Below are positions 1-7,178 of a stretch of 19,935 nucleotides of DNA, in pieces. Made by a program: the position numbers and the translations under genes. The DNA is from Lachnospiraceae bacterium. Its GTDB lineage: Bacteria > Bacillota > Clostridia > Lachnospirales > Lachnospiraceae. The first letter of the stretch is position 1; each line of letters begins with the position of its first letter. The stretch lies in the NCBI GenBank assembly GCA_003453515.1, contig DMLD01000004.1:1-19935 (forward strand). The letters are read 5' to 3'. The notes beneath the pieces were generated by a model. The model had not been told where the DNA came from. It ran no database searches and saw nothing but the letters and a program-made list of their open reading frames with translations.

Positions 1-1596
1 CAGGGCAACCGCTTCCGGATTTTCATCAACAAATTTTTCTATCATAATTCGTGTCTCAGACTTGTCATCGAGCTCTATCTCCTCAAGAGCACTTCTGTCA
101 TCCCTTGTAGTTTCCAAAAGATCCTCCACTGAAAGCTCGGGCTCGGTCTCGGTCACCTCTACCGGTGATGTTCCCCGTATGATGACAAAGATAAGAAGCG
201 CAGCGATCAGTACGGTGAGAATGATCATCAGGTAATTGGTGATATTGTCGAAGAACCCTACTGTCTCCTTTGCCATATAAACAGGCTTATCCTGAGCTAT
301 GATCTCGATATTGCCGGTGGCTATACCCGTCGCTGCCGCCACGAGTGCCACAAGCTCATCCCTGTTCTCGAGGTCTATGGCTGTCACGGCGCTGTTCTCG
401 TCAACATATTGGTCAAAGCTCATGTCATCGAGCAGTCCCTGCTCCTCCAGACTCTCCTCATGGATGATCGTATAATGGGTAAGTATAATACCAATCGATG
501 ACTCATCGGGGCGTACCGCTCCTACCTCATACGCTATATTTCTGACTGTCTCATTGGGCAAAAAGTCATATTTGTTGAGTGTTGTCTCGGTATTTGTCGT
601 ACCGGTACCAACGATCGGATAATCTGTCTCATCTCCGTTGGAATCGGTTCCGGGTATACCGCCCGTTCCCGACTGTCCGGTGGATTTGTATTCATAGGAA
701 TGCGAATACAAGCCCTGCTCCATACCTTCGTTTGCCGTGTAGGTCTTTACCAGCTCTTCGATCTTGTCCATGTTGAAGACGATGGCATTTTTACTTACAT
801 CTACATCATCCCAGCCCGCCTTGCGGAGCATGGTCTCTACGTTCAGTGCGAACTGGTTCTGAAGCTTCTGACGATAGTCGGCATTGCCCGTTACGGCTCC
901 TCCGAGAGTGTTGTCCTCCTTGCTTCCGTACAGCAGATTTCCGGCGGTATCAGTGATGATGATATTGTCGGTCGTCTTGTTGCCTACTGCATTTGCAACA
1001 TAGTAGGCTATACCCATGGAGACCTGCTCATCCATCTCATAGCCCTGTGCAAGCTTTAGGGATACGCTGACCGACGACTCCTTTTGCTCGGCAAACACTG
1101 TTCCGTCATCACTCGGTCTGTCCAAAAAAACAGTAGCATCCTCGACACCGTCAAATGTCAAAAGTCCGTTTCTGATGGATGCCTGCAATGCAAGATCTAT
1201 CTTCTTGGATCGGATCTGGGAGGTCGTCGTCATGTCCTCCTGAAGAGCATCCTGCCAGCTCATACCGGTCTCATCCGTAACCTGGTTCGCGCCCATCACG
1301 GCTACGGCATCGGTATACTGTGACTGCTCGACCCTGAATCTTACTCTGTCGGTAGACACAGCCTCGTCCTCATAGTCTACTCCGGCAGCATCGAGCTGCT
1401 CGCGAAACGAGCTCGCTGCCTCCGAATTGAGGGAGATCAGATCGACATAGACCGGGCGTGTAAGAAAGTACGCCAAAAGGACGATCGCGAAGAATATCGC
1501 GAGCGCCACGCTGATGATTATGGTCTTTTGCTTGGTTGTGTAACGATTCCAGAACTCAAGTAGCTTGTCCCGGATCGCTATCAGTCGATCCATCAT
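1..1596 (-). CDS. fliF: Flagellar M-ring protein FliF (C-terminal end outside window)
   Basis: FliF forms the MS ring in the inner membrane, the base on which the flagellar rod, switch and export gate are built. 532 residues are visible without a stop. The start is the first of two adjacent ATGs, with a GGAG about 11 bases upstream. A first membrane helix lies at about residues 23-45, followed by the periplasmic ring-building region (motifs such as AQGYEMDEQVSMGIAYYVAN and a Gly/Ser/Thr-rich insert near residues 310-330). A second helix lies at about 451-473, followed by an acidic tail. The last visible residues, FVDENPEAVAL, match the conserved FliG-binding C-terminus (family form: ENPEAVAxLLRxWL), so only roughly 10-20 residues should be missing. 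It is the last visible gene of flgB-flgC-fliE-fliF, 61 bases after fliE. fliG is expected next, beyond the window. Confidence is high. Confidence 0.96.
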   Translation of the reverse strand, partial: MMDRLIAIRDKLLEFWNRYTTKQKTIIISVALAIFFAIVLLAYFLTRPVYVDLISLNSEAASSFREQLDAAGVDYEDEAVSTDRVRFRVEQSQYTDAVAVMGANQVTDETGMSWQDALQEDMTTTSQIRSKKIDLALQASIRNGLLTFDGVEDATVFLDRPSDDGTVFAEQKESSVSVSLKLAQGYEMDEQVSMGIAYYVANAVGNKTTDNIIITDTAGNLLYGSKEDNTLGGAVTGNADYRQKLQNQFALNVETMLRKAGWDDVDVSKNAIVFNMDKIEELVKTYTANEGMEQGLYSHSYEYKSTGQSGTGGIPGTDSNGDETDYPIVGTGTTNTETTLNKYDFLPNETVRNIAYEVGAVRPDESSIGIILTHYTIIHEESLEEQGLLDDMSFDQYVDENSAVTAIDLENRDELVALVAAATGIATGNIEIIAQDKPVYMAKETVGFFDNITNYLMIILTVLIAALLIFVIIRGTSPVEVTETEPELSVEDLLETTRDDRSALEEIELDDKSETRIMIEKFVDENPEAVAL

Positions 1597-1657
1597 GGTT
1601 TACGTGTCTCCATCTATATTGCCTTACAACACCCCCAACCGCATTCGGTGCCGTAGC

Positions 1658-1984
1658 TTAAAATTGCATATTCATAATAGTCCTATAGGCTTCCACTACG
1701 GTGTTTTTCACTGCGGCGGTGTACTGCAGTGAGACTGTTGCTTTTTGCTGTGCGATCATAAGGTCGTGGAGGTTGTCAGACTCGCCGGTGGCGAACTTTA
1801 TCTTCTCCTCCTCCGCCTTGTTCGAGTAGTCATTTGTCTCTGTTACAAGCCCCATGGCATCATCCAGCATCGACTGGAAGCTGTTTGCCTTTTCGACATT
1901 TGTCTTGGGTGACAGCGGATTATCCGTCTTGTACCTGCTGACACTCTCAAGCCCCTTGATCGCAGATATATTGGTTATATTCAT
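1658..1984 (-). CDS. fliE: Flagellar hook-basal body complex protein FliE
   Basis: FliE is a small adaptor that joins the FliF MS ring to the proximal rod and is exported through the flagellar type III apparatus. The 108-residue length is normal for the family. The conserved C-terminal half is present: NLHDLMIAQQKATVSLQ at about residues 71-87, then a helical stretch ending IMNMQF, which matches the family ending. The N-terminal 30 residues are variable, as is usual. The start is supported by a GGAGG six to seven bases upstream, inside the 14-base gap after flgC. It lies between flgC and fliF in the usual Firmicutes order and is probably co-transcribed with them. No unusual residues are seen. 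Confidence 0.96.
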   Translation of the reverse strand: MNITNISAIKGLESVSRYKTDNPLSPKTNVEKANSFQSMLDDAMGLVTETNDYSNKAEEEKIKFATGESDNLHDLMIAQQKATVSLQYTAAVKNTVVEAYRTIMNMQF

Positions 1985-1998
1985 CTATGCCTCCATAA

Positions 1999-2433
1999 CT
2001 ACTGTCCTATGGTAAGTGCCCTCGTCGCCATGCTCTTTGACGCATTCAGCATCGTTACATTGGCCTCGTAGGCACGTGTTGCATCGATCATGTTGGTCAT
2101 CTCGGTCACGGTGTTGACATTCGGATACATCACATATCCGTCCTCGTTGGCATCCGGATGAGACGGGTCGTACACCAGAGCGCCCTCTGACGGATCCTCG
2201 ACTATCCTCGTCACCTTGACGCCCTTGCCGATATACTGTCCGGCAAGACCGAGGCTCTCCTTGAAGGTCGGATAGGCTTTTTCCTCAAATACGACCATTT
2301 TTCTACGATAAACATTACCCTTGCCATCCCTGGTCGTGTTGACATTCGCGATATTCTCCGATATCGTGTCCATACGCAGCTGCTGGGCAGTGAGTCCCGT
2401 TGCGCTGACGTCAAAAGCTCCGAATACAGACAT
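1999..2433 (-). CDS. flgC: Flagellar basal-body rod protein FlgC
   Basis: FlgC is a proximal rod subunit, exported by the flagellar secretion system and assembled on FliE/FlgB. The protein is 144 residues. The N-terminal flagellar rod motif is clear: VSATGLTAQQLRMDTISENIANVN, with the ASGLxAQxxRMxxxANNIAN pattern. A C-terminal heptad-rich helix (MTNMIDATRAYEANVTMLNA) is typical of rod and hook proteins. I place the start at the ATG encoding MSVFGAFDVS, because an ACGGAGGGA ribosome site sits about seven bases before it. An in-frame start nine codons further up (GTG or TTG-like) would add MILILRRDA and lacks a comparable site. It is separated from flgB by 52 bases, with no promoter that I can support, so co-transcription is likely. 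Confidence 0.96.
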   Translation of the reverse strand: MSVFGAFDVSATGLTAQQLRMDTISENIANVNTTRDGKGNVYRRKMVVFEEKAYPTFKESLGLAGQYIGKGVKVTRIVEDPSEGALVYDPSHPDANEDGYVMYPNVNTVTEMTNMIDATRAYEANVTMLNASKSMATRALTIGQ

Positions 2434-2485
2434 AGCATCCCTCCGTAAAATCAAAATCAAGTTATATCAGTGTAGCCTTAGCCTC

Positions 2486-2881
2486 TTATCTTCCGCCGCC
2501 GCTTATAGCTGCCTTCAGATCGGAAAACTCATGGTTGATCGAAGACATGAGCGTATTGTAGCGGATCTGATTCTTTGCCAGTTCCACATTTTCCGTGGTT
2601 ATATCCACGTTGTTGCCATCATAACGATAGCTTAGTCCCGCCTGCTCGGTATACGTCGTAGCATTGAGATCGTCAAGATCCATATTTGCTATTGTCCTGT
2701 CAAGCGAGTCCGTACCGCCTATAGCTCCTATGAGATAGGTCTCGAACTGCACATCCTTGCGCTTATAGTTTGGTGTGTCGGCATTGGCGATGTTGTTTGC
2801 CAATACGTCATTTCTCTTCCAGCTGGCATCCGCTGCCTTGTCAAGAACATTCACATAGTTATAAGCTCCCGAAAGAATCAT
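2486..2881 (-). CDS. flgB: Flagellar basal-body rod protein FlgB
   Basis: FlgB is the first proximal rod subunit. The protein is 131 residues, within the family's usual 110-140. The rod-family motif is at about residues 25-43: RNDVLANNIANADTPNYKRK. The C-terminal half carries the expected helical segment (NVELAKNQIRYNTLMSSINHEF). It ends with a Gly-rich tail. AAAGGAGG sits just upstream of the ATG, a strong ribosome site. It is the first gene of the flagellar cluster and follows codY after 63 bases; that gap holds a terminator-like stem-loop (2901-2946). Transcription must therefore either read through that element or begin within about 20 bases of the start. Read-through from codY seems more likely. 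Confidence 0.96.
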   Translation of the reverse strand: MILSGAYNYVNVLDKAADASWKRNDVLANNIANADTPNYKRKDVQFETYLIGAIGGTDSLDRTIANMDLDDLNATTYTEQAGLSYRYDGNNVDITTENVELAKNQIRYNTLMSSINHEFSDLKAAISGGGR

Positions 2882-2900
2882 ACCGTCCCTCCTTTCTCAC

Positions 2901-2946
2901 AAAAACGCAAAAGGGATCATGAATACTCACAATTCCGTTTGCGTTT
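2901..2946 (-). terminator. Terminator or attenuator between codY and flgB
   Basis: On the transcribed strand, the sequence AAACGCAAA (2946-2938, containing the last two bases of the codY TAA) is perfectly complementary to TTTGCGTTT (2911-2903). This gives a 9-base-pair stem. Two G-C pairs lie further in, beyond a C/T mismatch, and the loop is about 26 bases. Two further Ts (2902-2901) follow, so the 3' arm ends in five Ts. The shape is that of a Rho-independent terminator, with a longer loop and weaker stem than a strong one. Its place before an essential flagellar operon suggests partial termination. Confidence 0.5.
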
Positions 2947-3730
2947 ACGAATTCCATTTCTCATTGTATATGCGCTCAAACTCATCATATGCGATATCGT
3001 TGAGCACCTCGATGCGCGTTCCCTTCACGCCCGCCGACTGCGTGCGTATAAGTCTTGCGCTCTCAAGCTTTCTCAAAGCATTTACCATGACCGAACGTGT
3101 CACATGATACTCGCTCGCAAGCTTCGATGTGATCACCTGTCCGCTCATCCCGCCAAGAGAGTGTATAACTGCAGCCACCGATGTCTGCTCGAGCTTGGAC
3201 AGGGTCCTGATGGCAGACGAGATCGCCTCCCTCTTGTTGATCTCCTCTCCGCTCTCAGCCATCAGAGATGTGGTCATGACAAGTCCTATCATCATGTTGC
3301 AGTACTCACACAGGATGATATCCTCGATCCTGTATGTCTTTTCCTCTCTGTACAGGAAAAATGTACCGAGCCTCTCTCCCTTTACCATTATAGGCGCGAT
3401 CAGGGCGCTCAGTCCCTCTGCCTCGTACTCATCAAGTCCGAGGGTCTCAAGATTTACATTCTCCTTGGTCGAGTATACGCTTAAAAATCTCTCGTTAAGC
3501 TGCTCGTCGGCACACTCGCCGACACCTATCCCCTTGAAGCCGGCGATAGGACGAACACCCGGGTTCTCAAAGCTTCCAAGTATCTTCCCCCTGCGGCTTA
3601 TCACATATACACTCGAGGAAAGAAACTCACCGACCAGTCCGCATATCTCGGAAAATGCGACCTTCTCGCCTTCGGTCTCCGCCAAAAGCCGGTTTATCTT
3701 TCTCGTGCGATCCAACAATTCAATACTCAT
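2945..3730 (-). CDS. codY: GTP-sensing global transcription regulator CodY
   Basis: CodY is a dimeric DNA-binding protein. It represses (sometimes activates) genes for amino-acid supply, transport, competence and motility when branched-chain amino acids and GTP are plentiful. The 261-residue length matches the family. The N-terminal GAF domain covers about residues 1-155; the conserved SRRGKILG segment at 45-52 corresponds to the region that contacts GTP in characterised homologues. The C-terminal winged helix (about 195-235) is strongly conserved, notably HVTRSVMVNALRKLESA. The start is the ATG preceded by AAAGGGG about nine bases upstream. A strong promoter lies just before it. In B. subtilis codY also stands directly before flgB-flgC-fliE-fliF, and the same junction is kept here. 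Control of the downstream flagellar genes by CodY is an inference from position. Confidence 0.98.
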   Translation of the reverse strand: MSIELLDRTRKINRLLAETEGEKVAFSEICGLVGEFLSSSVYVISRRGKILGSFENPGVRPIAGFKGIGVGECADEQLNERFLSVYSTKENVNLETLGLDEYEAEGLSALIAPIMVKGERLGTFFLYREEKTYRIEDIILCEYCNMMIGLVMTTSLMAESGEEINKREAISSAIRTLSKLEQTSVAAVIHSLGGMSGQVITSKLASEYHVTRSVMVNALRKLESARLIRTQSAGVKGTRIEVLNDIAYDEFERIYNEKWNS

Positions 3731-3747
3731 TTACGAACATACCCCTT

Positions 3748-3762
3748 TGCCTTCAGATAATT
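3748..3762 (-). promoter_or_regulatory. Possible CodY box at the codY promoter
   Basis: The transcribed-strand sequence AATTATCTGAAGGCA matches the published CodY consensus AATTTTCWGAAAATT at 10 of 15 positions, with the core TCTGAA intact. It overlaps the downstream edge of the -10 and the expected transcription start, which would suit autorepression. Five mismatches in an AT-rich promoter is weak evidence. Confidence 0.25.
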
Positions 3763-3788
3763 TTATCACATTATTTGCAAATTGACAA
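3760..3788 (-). promoter_or_regulatory. codY promoter (sigma-A type, extended -10)
   Basis: A TTGTCA -35 (3788-3783), a 17-base spacer and a TAAAAT -10 (3765-3760) match the sigma-A consensus at 5/6 and 5/6. The -10 is preceded by TGA, giving the extended -10 TGN motif. The start would fall near 3753, about 22 bases before the codY ATG. The spacer contains the perfect 10-base palindrome ATTTGCAAAT (3773-3782), and GATAA-AA-TTATC flanks the -10, so an operator is possible. This is the best promoter in the window. Confidence 0.75.
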
Positions 3789-3801
3789 CCCTTATCTTTG
3801 C

Positions 3802-5859
3802 CTACTTCTTTTCGACATAACCACAGGTCTCATCGGCACACACAAGCTTATTTCCCCTGATCAGCAGCATATTTGAGCACTTGGGACACAGCTTGCCCGA
3901 TGGTCTCTGCCACGTCATAACATCACACTCGGGATTGTTCTCACATCCGTAGTAGGGGCGTCCCTTCCTCGTGCGCCTTATCACTATCTCGCCACCGCAC
4001 TTTGGACACTTCACTCCGATCTTTTCGAAATAGGGCTTGGTGTTTTTACACTCCGGAAATCCCGGACATGCCAAAAACTTGCCATGGGGTCCGTATTTTA
4101 TCACCATGTTGCGACCGCATTCCTCACATACTATATCGGTCACTTCATCGTGTATCTCAACCTTTTCAAGAGCTTCCTCCGCTTTATCCACAGCATCCTT
4201 CAGATCGGGATAAAAATTCCTGATCACGGATTTCCACTCGACATTGCCTTCAGCTATTCCGTCCAGCAGCGCTTCCATGGTCGCCGTGAAGTTCACATCC
4301 ACTATCCCCGGGAACTCCTCGACCATGATCTTGTTCACGACCTCACCAAGCTCCGTCATGAAGATATTTTTCTTCTCCTTGGTCACATACCGCCTCGATA
4401 TCAGAGTCGTTATGGTCGGCGCATATGTCGACGGTCTGCCTATGCCCAGCTCCTCGAGCGTCTTTACGAGACTTGCCTCGGTAAAGTGAGCCGGCGGCTG
4501 TGTGAAATGCTGCTCATCACGCATCTTTGAAAGCCTGAGCTTAACTCCCTTTGTAAGCTTTGAGAGGGCGGGATTGTTCTCCGCCTTGTCCTCATCAGTC
4601 TGGTATACCGCCAAAAATCCGGGGAACAACAGCTTTGACCCGGCACTCGTAAACACGTGCGAATTGTTCACTATCTTCGCGCTCACCGTCTCGTATCTTG
4701 CCGCGGTCATACGGCTGGCTACAAATCTTTTCCAGATGAGCTGATACAGCCTGAACTGATCCTTGGAAAGCGAATCCTTTACCTCGGCAGGAGACAGATC
4801 CACATAGGTCGGGCGGATCGCCTCATGCGCGTCCTGTACATTTTTCCCGAGCTTGCTGCCGGAGCTTGTCTGCGTCACGAAGCTGTCGCCGTGATTCTGC
4901 CTGATATATTCTTTACATGCCCTGTCCGCCTCGTCACTGATCCTTGTGGAGTCGGTTCGAAGGTAGGTTATAAGTCCGATCGTGCCGTGCCCCTTGACGG
5001 TCACTCCCTCATAGAGCTGCTGCGCGATCTGCATTGTCTTTCTTGTCGGAAAGTTGAGCGACTTTGAGCACTCCTGCTGAAGCGTCGATGTTGTAAAGGG
5101 CAGTGGCGCCTTCTTTGTACGCTCTCCGATCTTTATCTCTTCCACGCTGTACTGATCATCCTTTAGCTCTGAAAGTACCTTCTCGACATCGGACTTTGAG
5201 CTAAGCTCTGTCTTTGAGCCCTTGCCGTAGTACTTGGCTGTCAAGGGCTTCTTGACGCCGTCTACCTCCAGATCAGCCTCAAGCGTCCAAAACTCCTTCG
5301 GTATGAACTCATCTATCTCACGCTCTCTGTCGGCGATGATACGCAGGGCAACCGACTGCACCCTTCCTGCCGACAGGCCTCTTTTGACCTTTGCCCAAAG
5401 AAGCGGAGAGATCGAATATCCCACCATGCGGTCGAGCACTCGTCTTGCCTGCTGCGCATCGACCAATCCCATATCAATTTTTCTCGATTCCTTAAGAGAC
5501 TGTTTGACAGCGTTCTTTGTGATCTCGTTAAAGGTTATCCTGCTCGTCTTCTTGGGATCTAAGTTCAGCGCAGCACAAAGATGCCAGGAGATCGCCTCTC
5601 CCTCACGATCCGGGTCGGTTGCGAGATACACCTTGTCAGCCTTCTTTACTTCCTTTCTCAGCGAAGCAAGAAGCTCTCCCTTTCCACGTATGGTTATATA
5701 TTTGGGTTCAAAGTCATTGTCGGGATCGACACCCATCTGACTTTTCGGGAGATCCCTCACATGGCCGTTGCTTGCCATAACCTCATAGTTCTTTCCCAAA
5801 AAACGCTTGATAGTCTTGGACTTGGCCGGTGACTCTACGATGATCAGATTCTTAGACAT
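3802..5859 (-). CDS. topA: DNA topoisomerase I (type IA)
   Basis: This enzyme relaxes negatively supercoiled DNA by a single-strand break through a 5'-phosphotyrosine link. The protein is 685 residues. The TOPRIM domain is at the N-terminus (LIIVESPAKSKTI, with the catalytic Glu, and TDPDREGEAISWHL with the acidic metal-binding triad at about residues 82-91). The catalytic tyrosine is near residue 299, in GLITYLRTDSTRISDEA. The C-terminus (from about residue 570) has three four-cysteine zinc ribbons, the usual Firmicutes/E. coli arrangement. I choose the ATG encoding MSKNLIIVES, preceded by AGAGGAAG. The in-frame ATG 15 codons upstream is rejected because the stretch before the real start carries the promoter. 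A promoter precedes the gene, and codY follows after 71 bases with its own promoter. In B. subtilis the order is smf(dprA)-topA as well. Confidence 0.98.
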   Translation of the reverse strand: MSKNLIIVESPAKSKTIKRFLGKNYEVMASNGHVRDLPKSQMGVDPDNDFEPKYITIRGKGELLASLRKEVKKADKVYLATDPDREGEAISWHLCAALNLDPKKTSRITFNEITKNAVKQSLKESRKIDMGLVDAQQARRVLDRMVGYSISPLLWAKVKRGLSAGRVQSVALRIIADREREIDEFIPKEFWTLEADLEVDGVKKPLTAKYYGKGSKTELSSKSDVEKVLSELKDDQYSVEEIKIGERTKKAPLPFTTSTLQQECSKSLNFPTRKTMQIAQQLYEGVTVKGHGTIGLITYLRTDSTRISDEADRACKEYIRQNHGDSFVTQTSSGSKLGKNVQDAHEAIRPTYVDLSPAEVKDSLSKDQFRLYQLIWKRFVASRMTAARYETVSAKIVNNSHVFTSAGSKLLFPGFLAVYQTDEDKAENNPALSKLTKGVKLRLSKMRDEQHFTQPPAHFTEASLVKTLEELGIGRPSTYAPTITTLISRRYVTKEKKNIFMTELGEVVNKIMVEEFPGIVDVNFTATMEALLDGIAEGNVEWKSVIRNFYPDLKDAVDKAEEALEKVEIHDEVTDIVCEECGRNMVIKYGPHGKFLACPGFPECKNTKPYFEKIGVKCPKCGGEIVIRRTRKGRPYYGCENNPECDVMTWQRPSGKLCPKCSNMLLIRGNKLVCADETCGYVEKK

Positions 5860-5892
5860 GTTGCTTCCTCTCTTTGTCAGTGTTTCCTTAAT

Positions 5893-5921
5893 ACGATACA
5901 ACAAAAATTTTTAGATGGCAA
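5893..5921 (-). promoter_or_regulatory. topA promoter (sigma-A type)
   Basis: TTGCCA (5921-5916), a 17-base spacer and TATCGT (5898-5893) match the -35 and -10 consensus at 5/6 and 4/6. The start would lie near 5886, about 27 bases before the chosen topA ATG and upstream of its AGAGGAAG site. The spacer contains AAAAATTTTT (5903-5912), a perfect AT-only palindrome. That makes this region easy to melt or bend, which would fit the supercoiling-sensitive control known for topA in other bacteria. Confidence 0.55.
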
Positions 5922-6077
5922 GAGGGTTTTTTTCTTTCACATGTCAAAAAGTCAGACAAGTTACTGATTTTTCGGTGCTTTCAGAGGGGTAAAAAATTTT
6001 GACAGACTATGATCAGAGCCGATCCATGATTTCATGACGCCACAATCATGCAATCCCCTGATTTCCGACTCATCGCC
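5922..6077. other. dprA-topA spacer
   Basis: This is the upstream part of the longest gap in the window. No open frame with a ribosome site is seen on either strand. On the minus strand, after the dprA stop, there are small inverted repeats (CATGA-AA-TCATG and GATC-GGCTCT-GATC) and then, about 14 bases later, AAAATTTTTT. The stems are too short and too far from the T-run for a confident terminator. The sequence is AT-rich next to the topA promoter. Confidence 0.4.
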
Positions 6078-7178
6078 CTACACCCTGACATATTTGTCCC
6101 TGTAAACCTCCTTTATCAGACCGTTCTTTTTCATCTTCATCAAAAGCTTCAGAGTGCCGGCATAGCTTCCCTTCGCCTTTGAGGCGATATCCGTTATGCT
6201 CACGGCTCTGTCACCTATCATCTCATATATAAGTCTCTCATCTCCCGTCAGTCCGGGCGGCTCCACGGATCCTGTCCTCACATTATAATACTCGAGTATA
6301 TCATCAGGTGTCAGCACCGGTATGGCTCCCTGTCTTATGAGCCTGTTGCAGCCGATACTCAGCTCATCTCCTATCCTTCCGGGGATCACGAACACATCCT
6401 TCCCCTGATCAAGCGCGGCATCGGCTGTTATCAGGCTTCCGGATCTGAGCCTTGCCTCCACTATCAGTATCCCGTCCGAGAGTCCGCTAATGATGCGGTT
6501 TCTCGCCGGAAAGTTGGACGCAAGCGGCTTGTATCGCACCGGATACTCACTTATCAGTCCGCCGTTTTGCGGGATCCCTTCATATATATTTCTGTTCGAC
6601 TCGGGATAGCATACCCCGACACCGCAGCCAAGCACTGCATAGGTCCGCCCTCCTGCCTCGAGTGCGCCCCTGTGAGCCCAGCCATCCACACCCGCTGCCA
6701 TACCGCTTATAACATCGATGCCCGCCCTTGCAAGCCTGTATCCGAAAAGCCTCGCCATATCCCTTCCGTAGACGGTACAGTTTCTCGCTCCAACTATGCC
6801 TACAGCCACCCTGCCGTCACCGGGAAGTCCTCCCTTGACAAACAGCTGATGAGGCGGATCATATATGCCTTCAAGCCTTTTCGGATACATCGGATCGTAT
6901 CTTGATATAAACCTCACTCCGGCATCTGCGAGCCCTTCATATTCCTTCATGGATGCCATACGCCTACCGGTATCGGCAAGCAGCCCGACCACCTTATCAG
7001 TCAGCGCCCTCTTTCCGTGCTCTCTTGTATAAGCCTTTATACGTGTATATATCTCCTCTCCCGAGCTTAAAAATATATCCGTTTCATCAGCAAAAATAAC
7101 ATCCAGCTCCTCTCTTCCCTTAGGTCCCAGTCCCGGTATATCCGACAGCCAGTGCATTGCGTAATTTCGTATATCCAT
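6078..7178 (-). CDS. dprA: DNA-processing protein DprA (Smf)
   Basis: DprA binds incoming single-stranded DNA and loads RecA during transformation; it is also widely kept in bacteria not known to be competent. The protein is 366 residues. An N-terminal helix-hairpin-helix-like segment is at about 12-22 (LSDIPGLGPKG). The Rossmann-like DprA core is at about 88-295, with the family motifs GIVGARN (127-133), SGMAAGVDGWAHRGAL (158-173), LGCGVGVCYP, NFPARNRIISGLSDGILIVEA and RSGSLITA. A DprA-type winged helix follows at about 305-366. I take the ATG that overlaps the yifB stop by one base (TGATG), because GGGGAGG lies nine bases upstream inside the end of yifB. An ATG six codons higher would sit before that site. 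Translation is therefore coupled to yifB. Confidence 0.97.
   Translation of the reverse strand: MDIRNYAMHWLSDIPGLGPKGREELDVIFADETDIFLSSGEEIYTRIKAYTREHGKRALTDKVVGLLADTGRRMASMKEYEGLADAGVRFISRYDPMYPKRLEGIYDPPHQLFVKGGLPGDGRVAVGIVGARNCTVYGRDMARLFGYRLARAGIDVISGMAAGVDGWAHRGALEAGGRTYAVLGCGVGVCYPESNRNIYEGIPQNGGLISEYPVRYKPLASNFPARNRIISGLSDGILIVEARLRSGSLITADAALDQGKDVFVIPGRIGDELSIGCNRLIRQGAIPVLTPDDILEYYNVRTGSVEPPGLTGDERLIYEMIGDRAVSITDIASKAKGSYAGTLKLLMKMKKNGLIKEVYRDKYVRV

Noticed and set aside
5999..6026. Plus-strand TTGACA in the dprA-topA gap as a promoter
   Set aside because: No -10 like sequence lies at the right distance, and no plus-strand gene follows.
5977..6060. Intrinsic terminator after dprA
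   Set aside because: Stems are four to seven pairs and separated from the AAAATTTTTT run by about 14 bases; not convincing.
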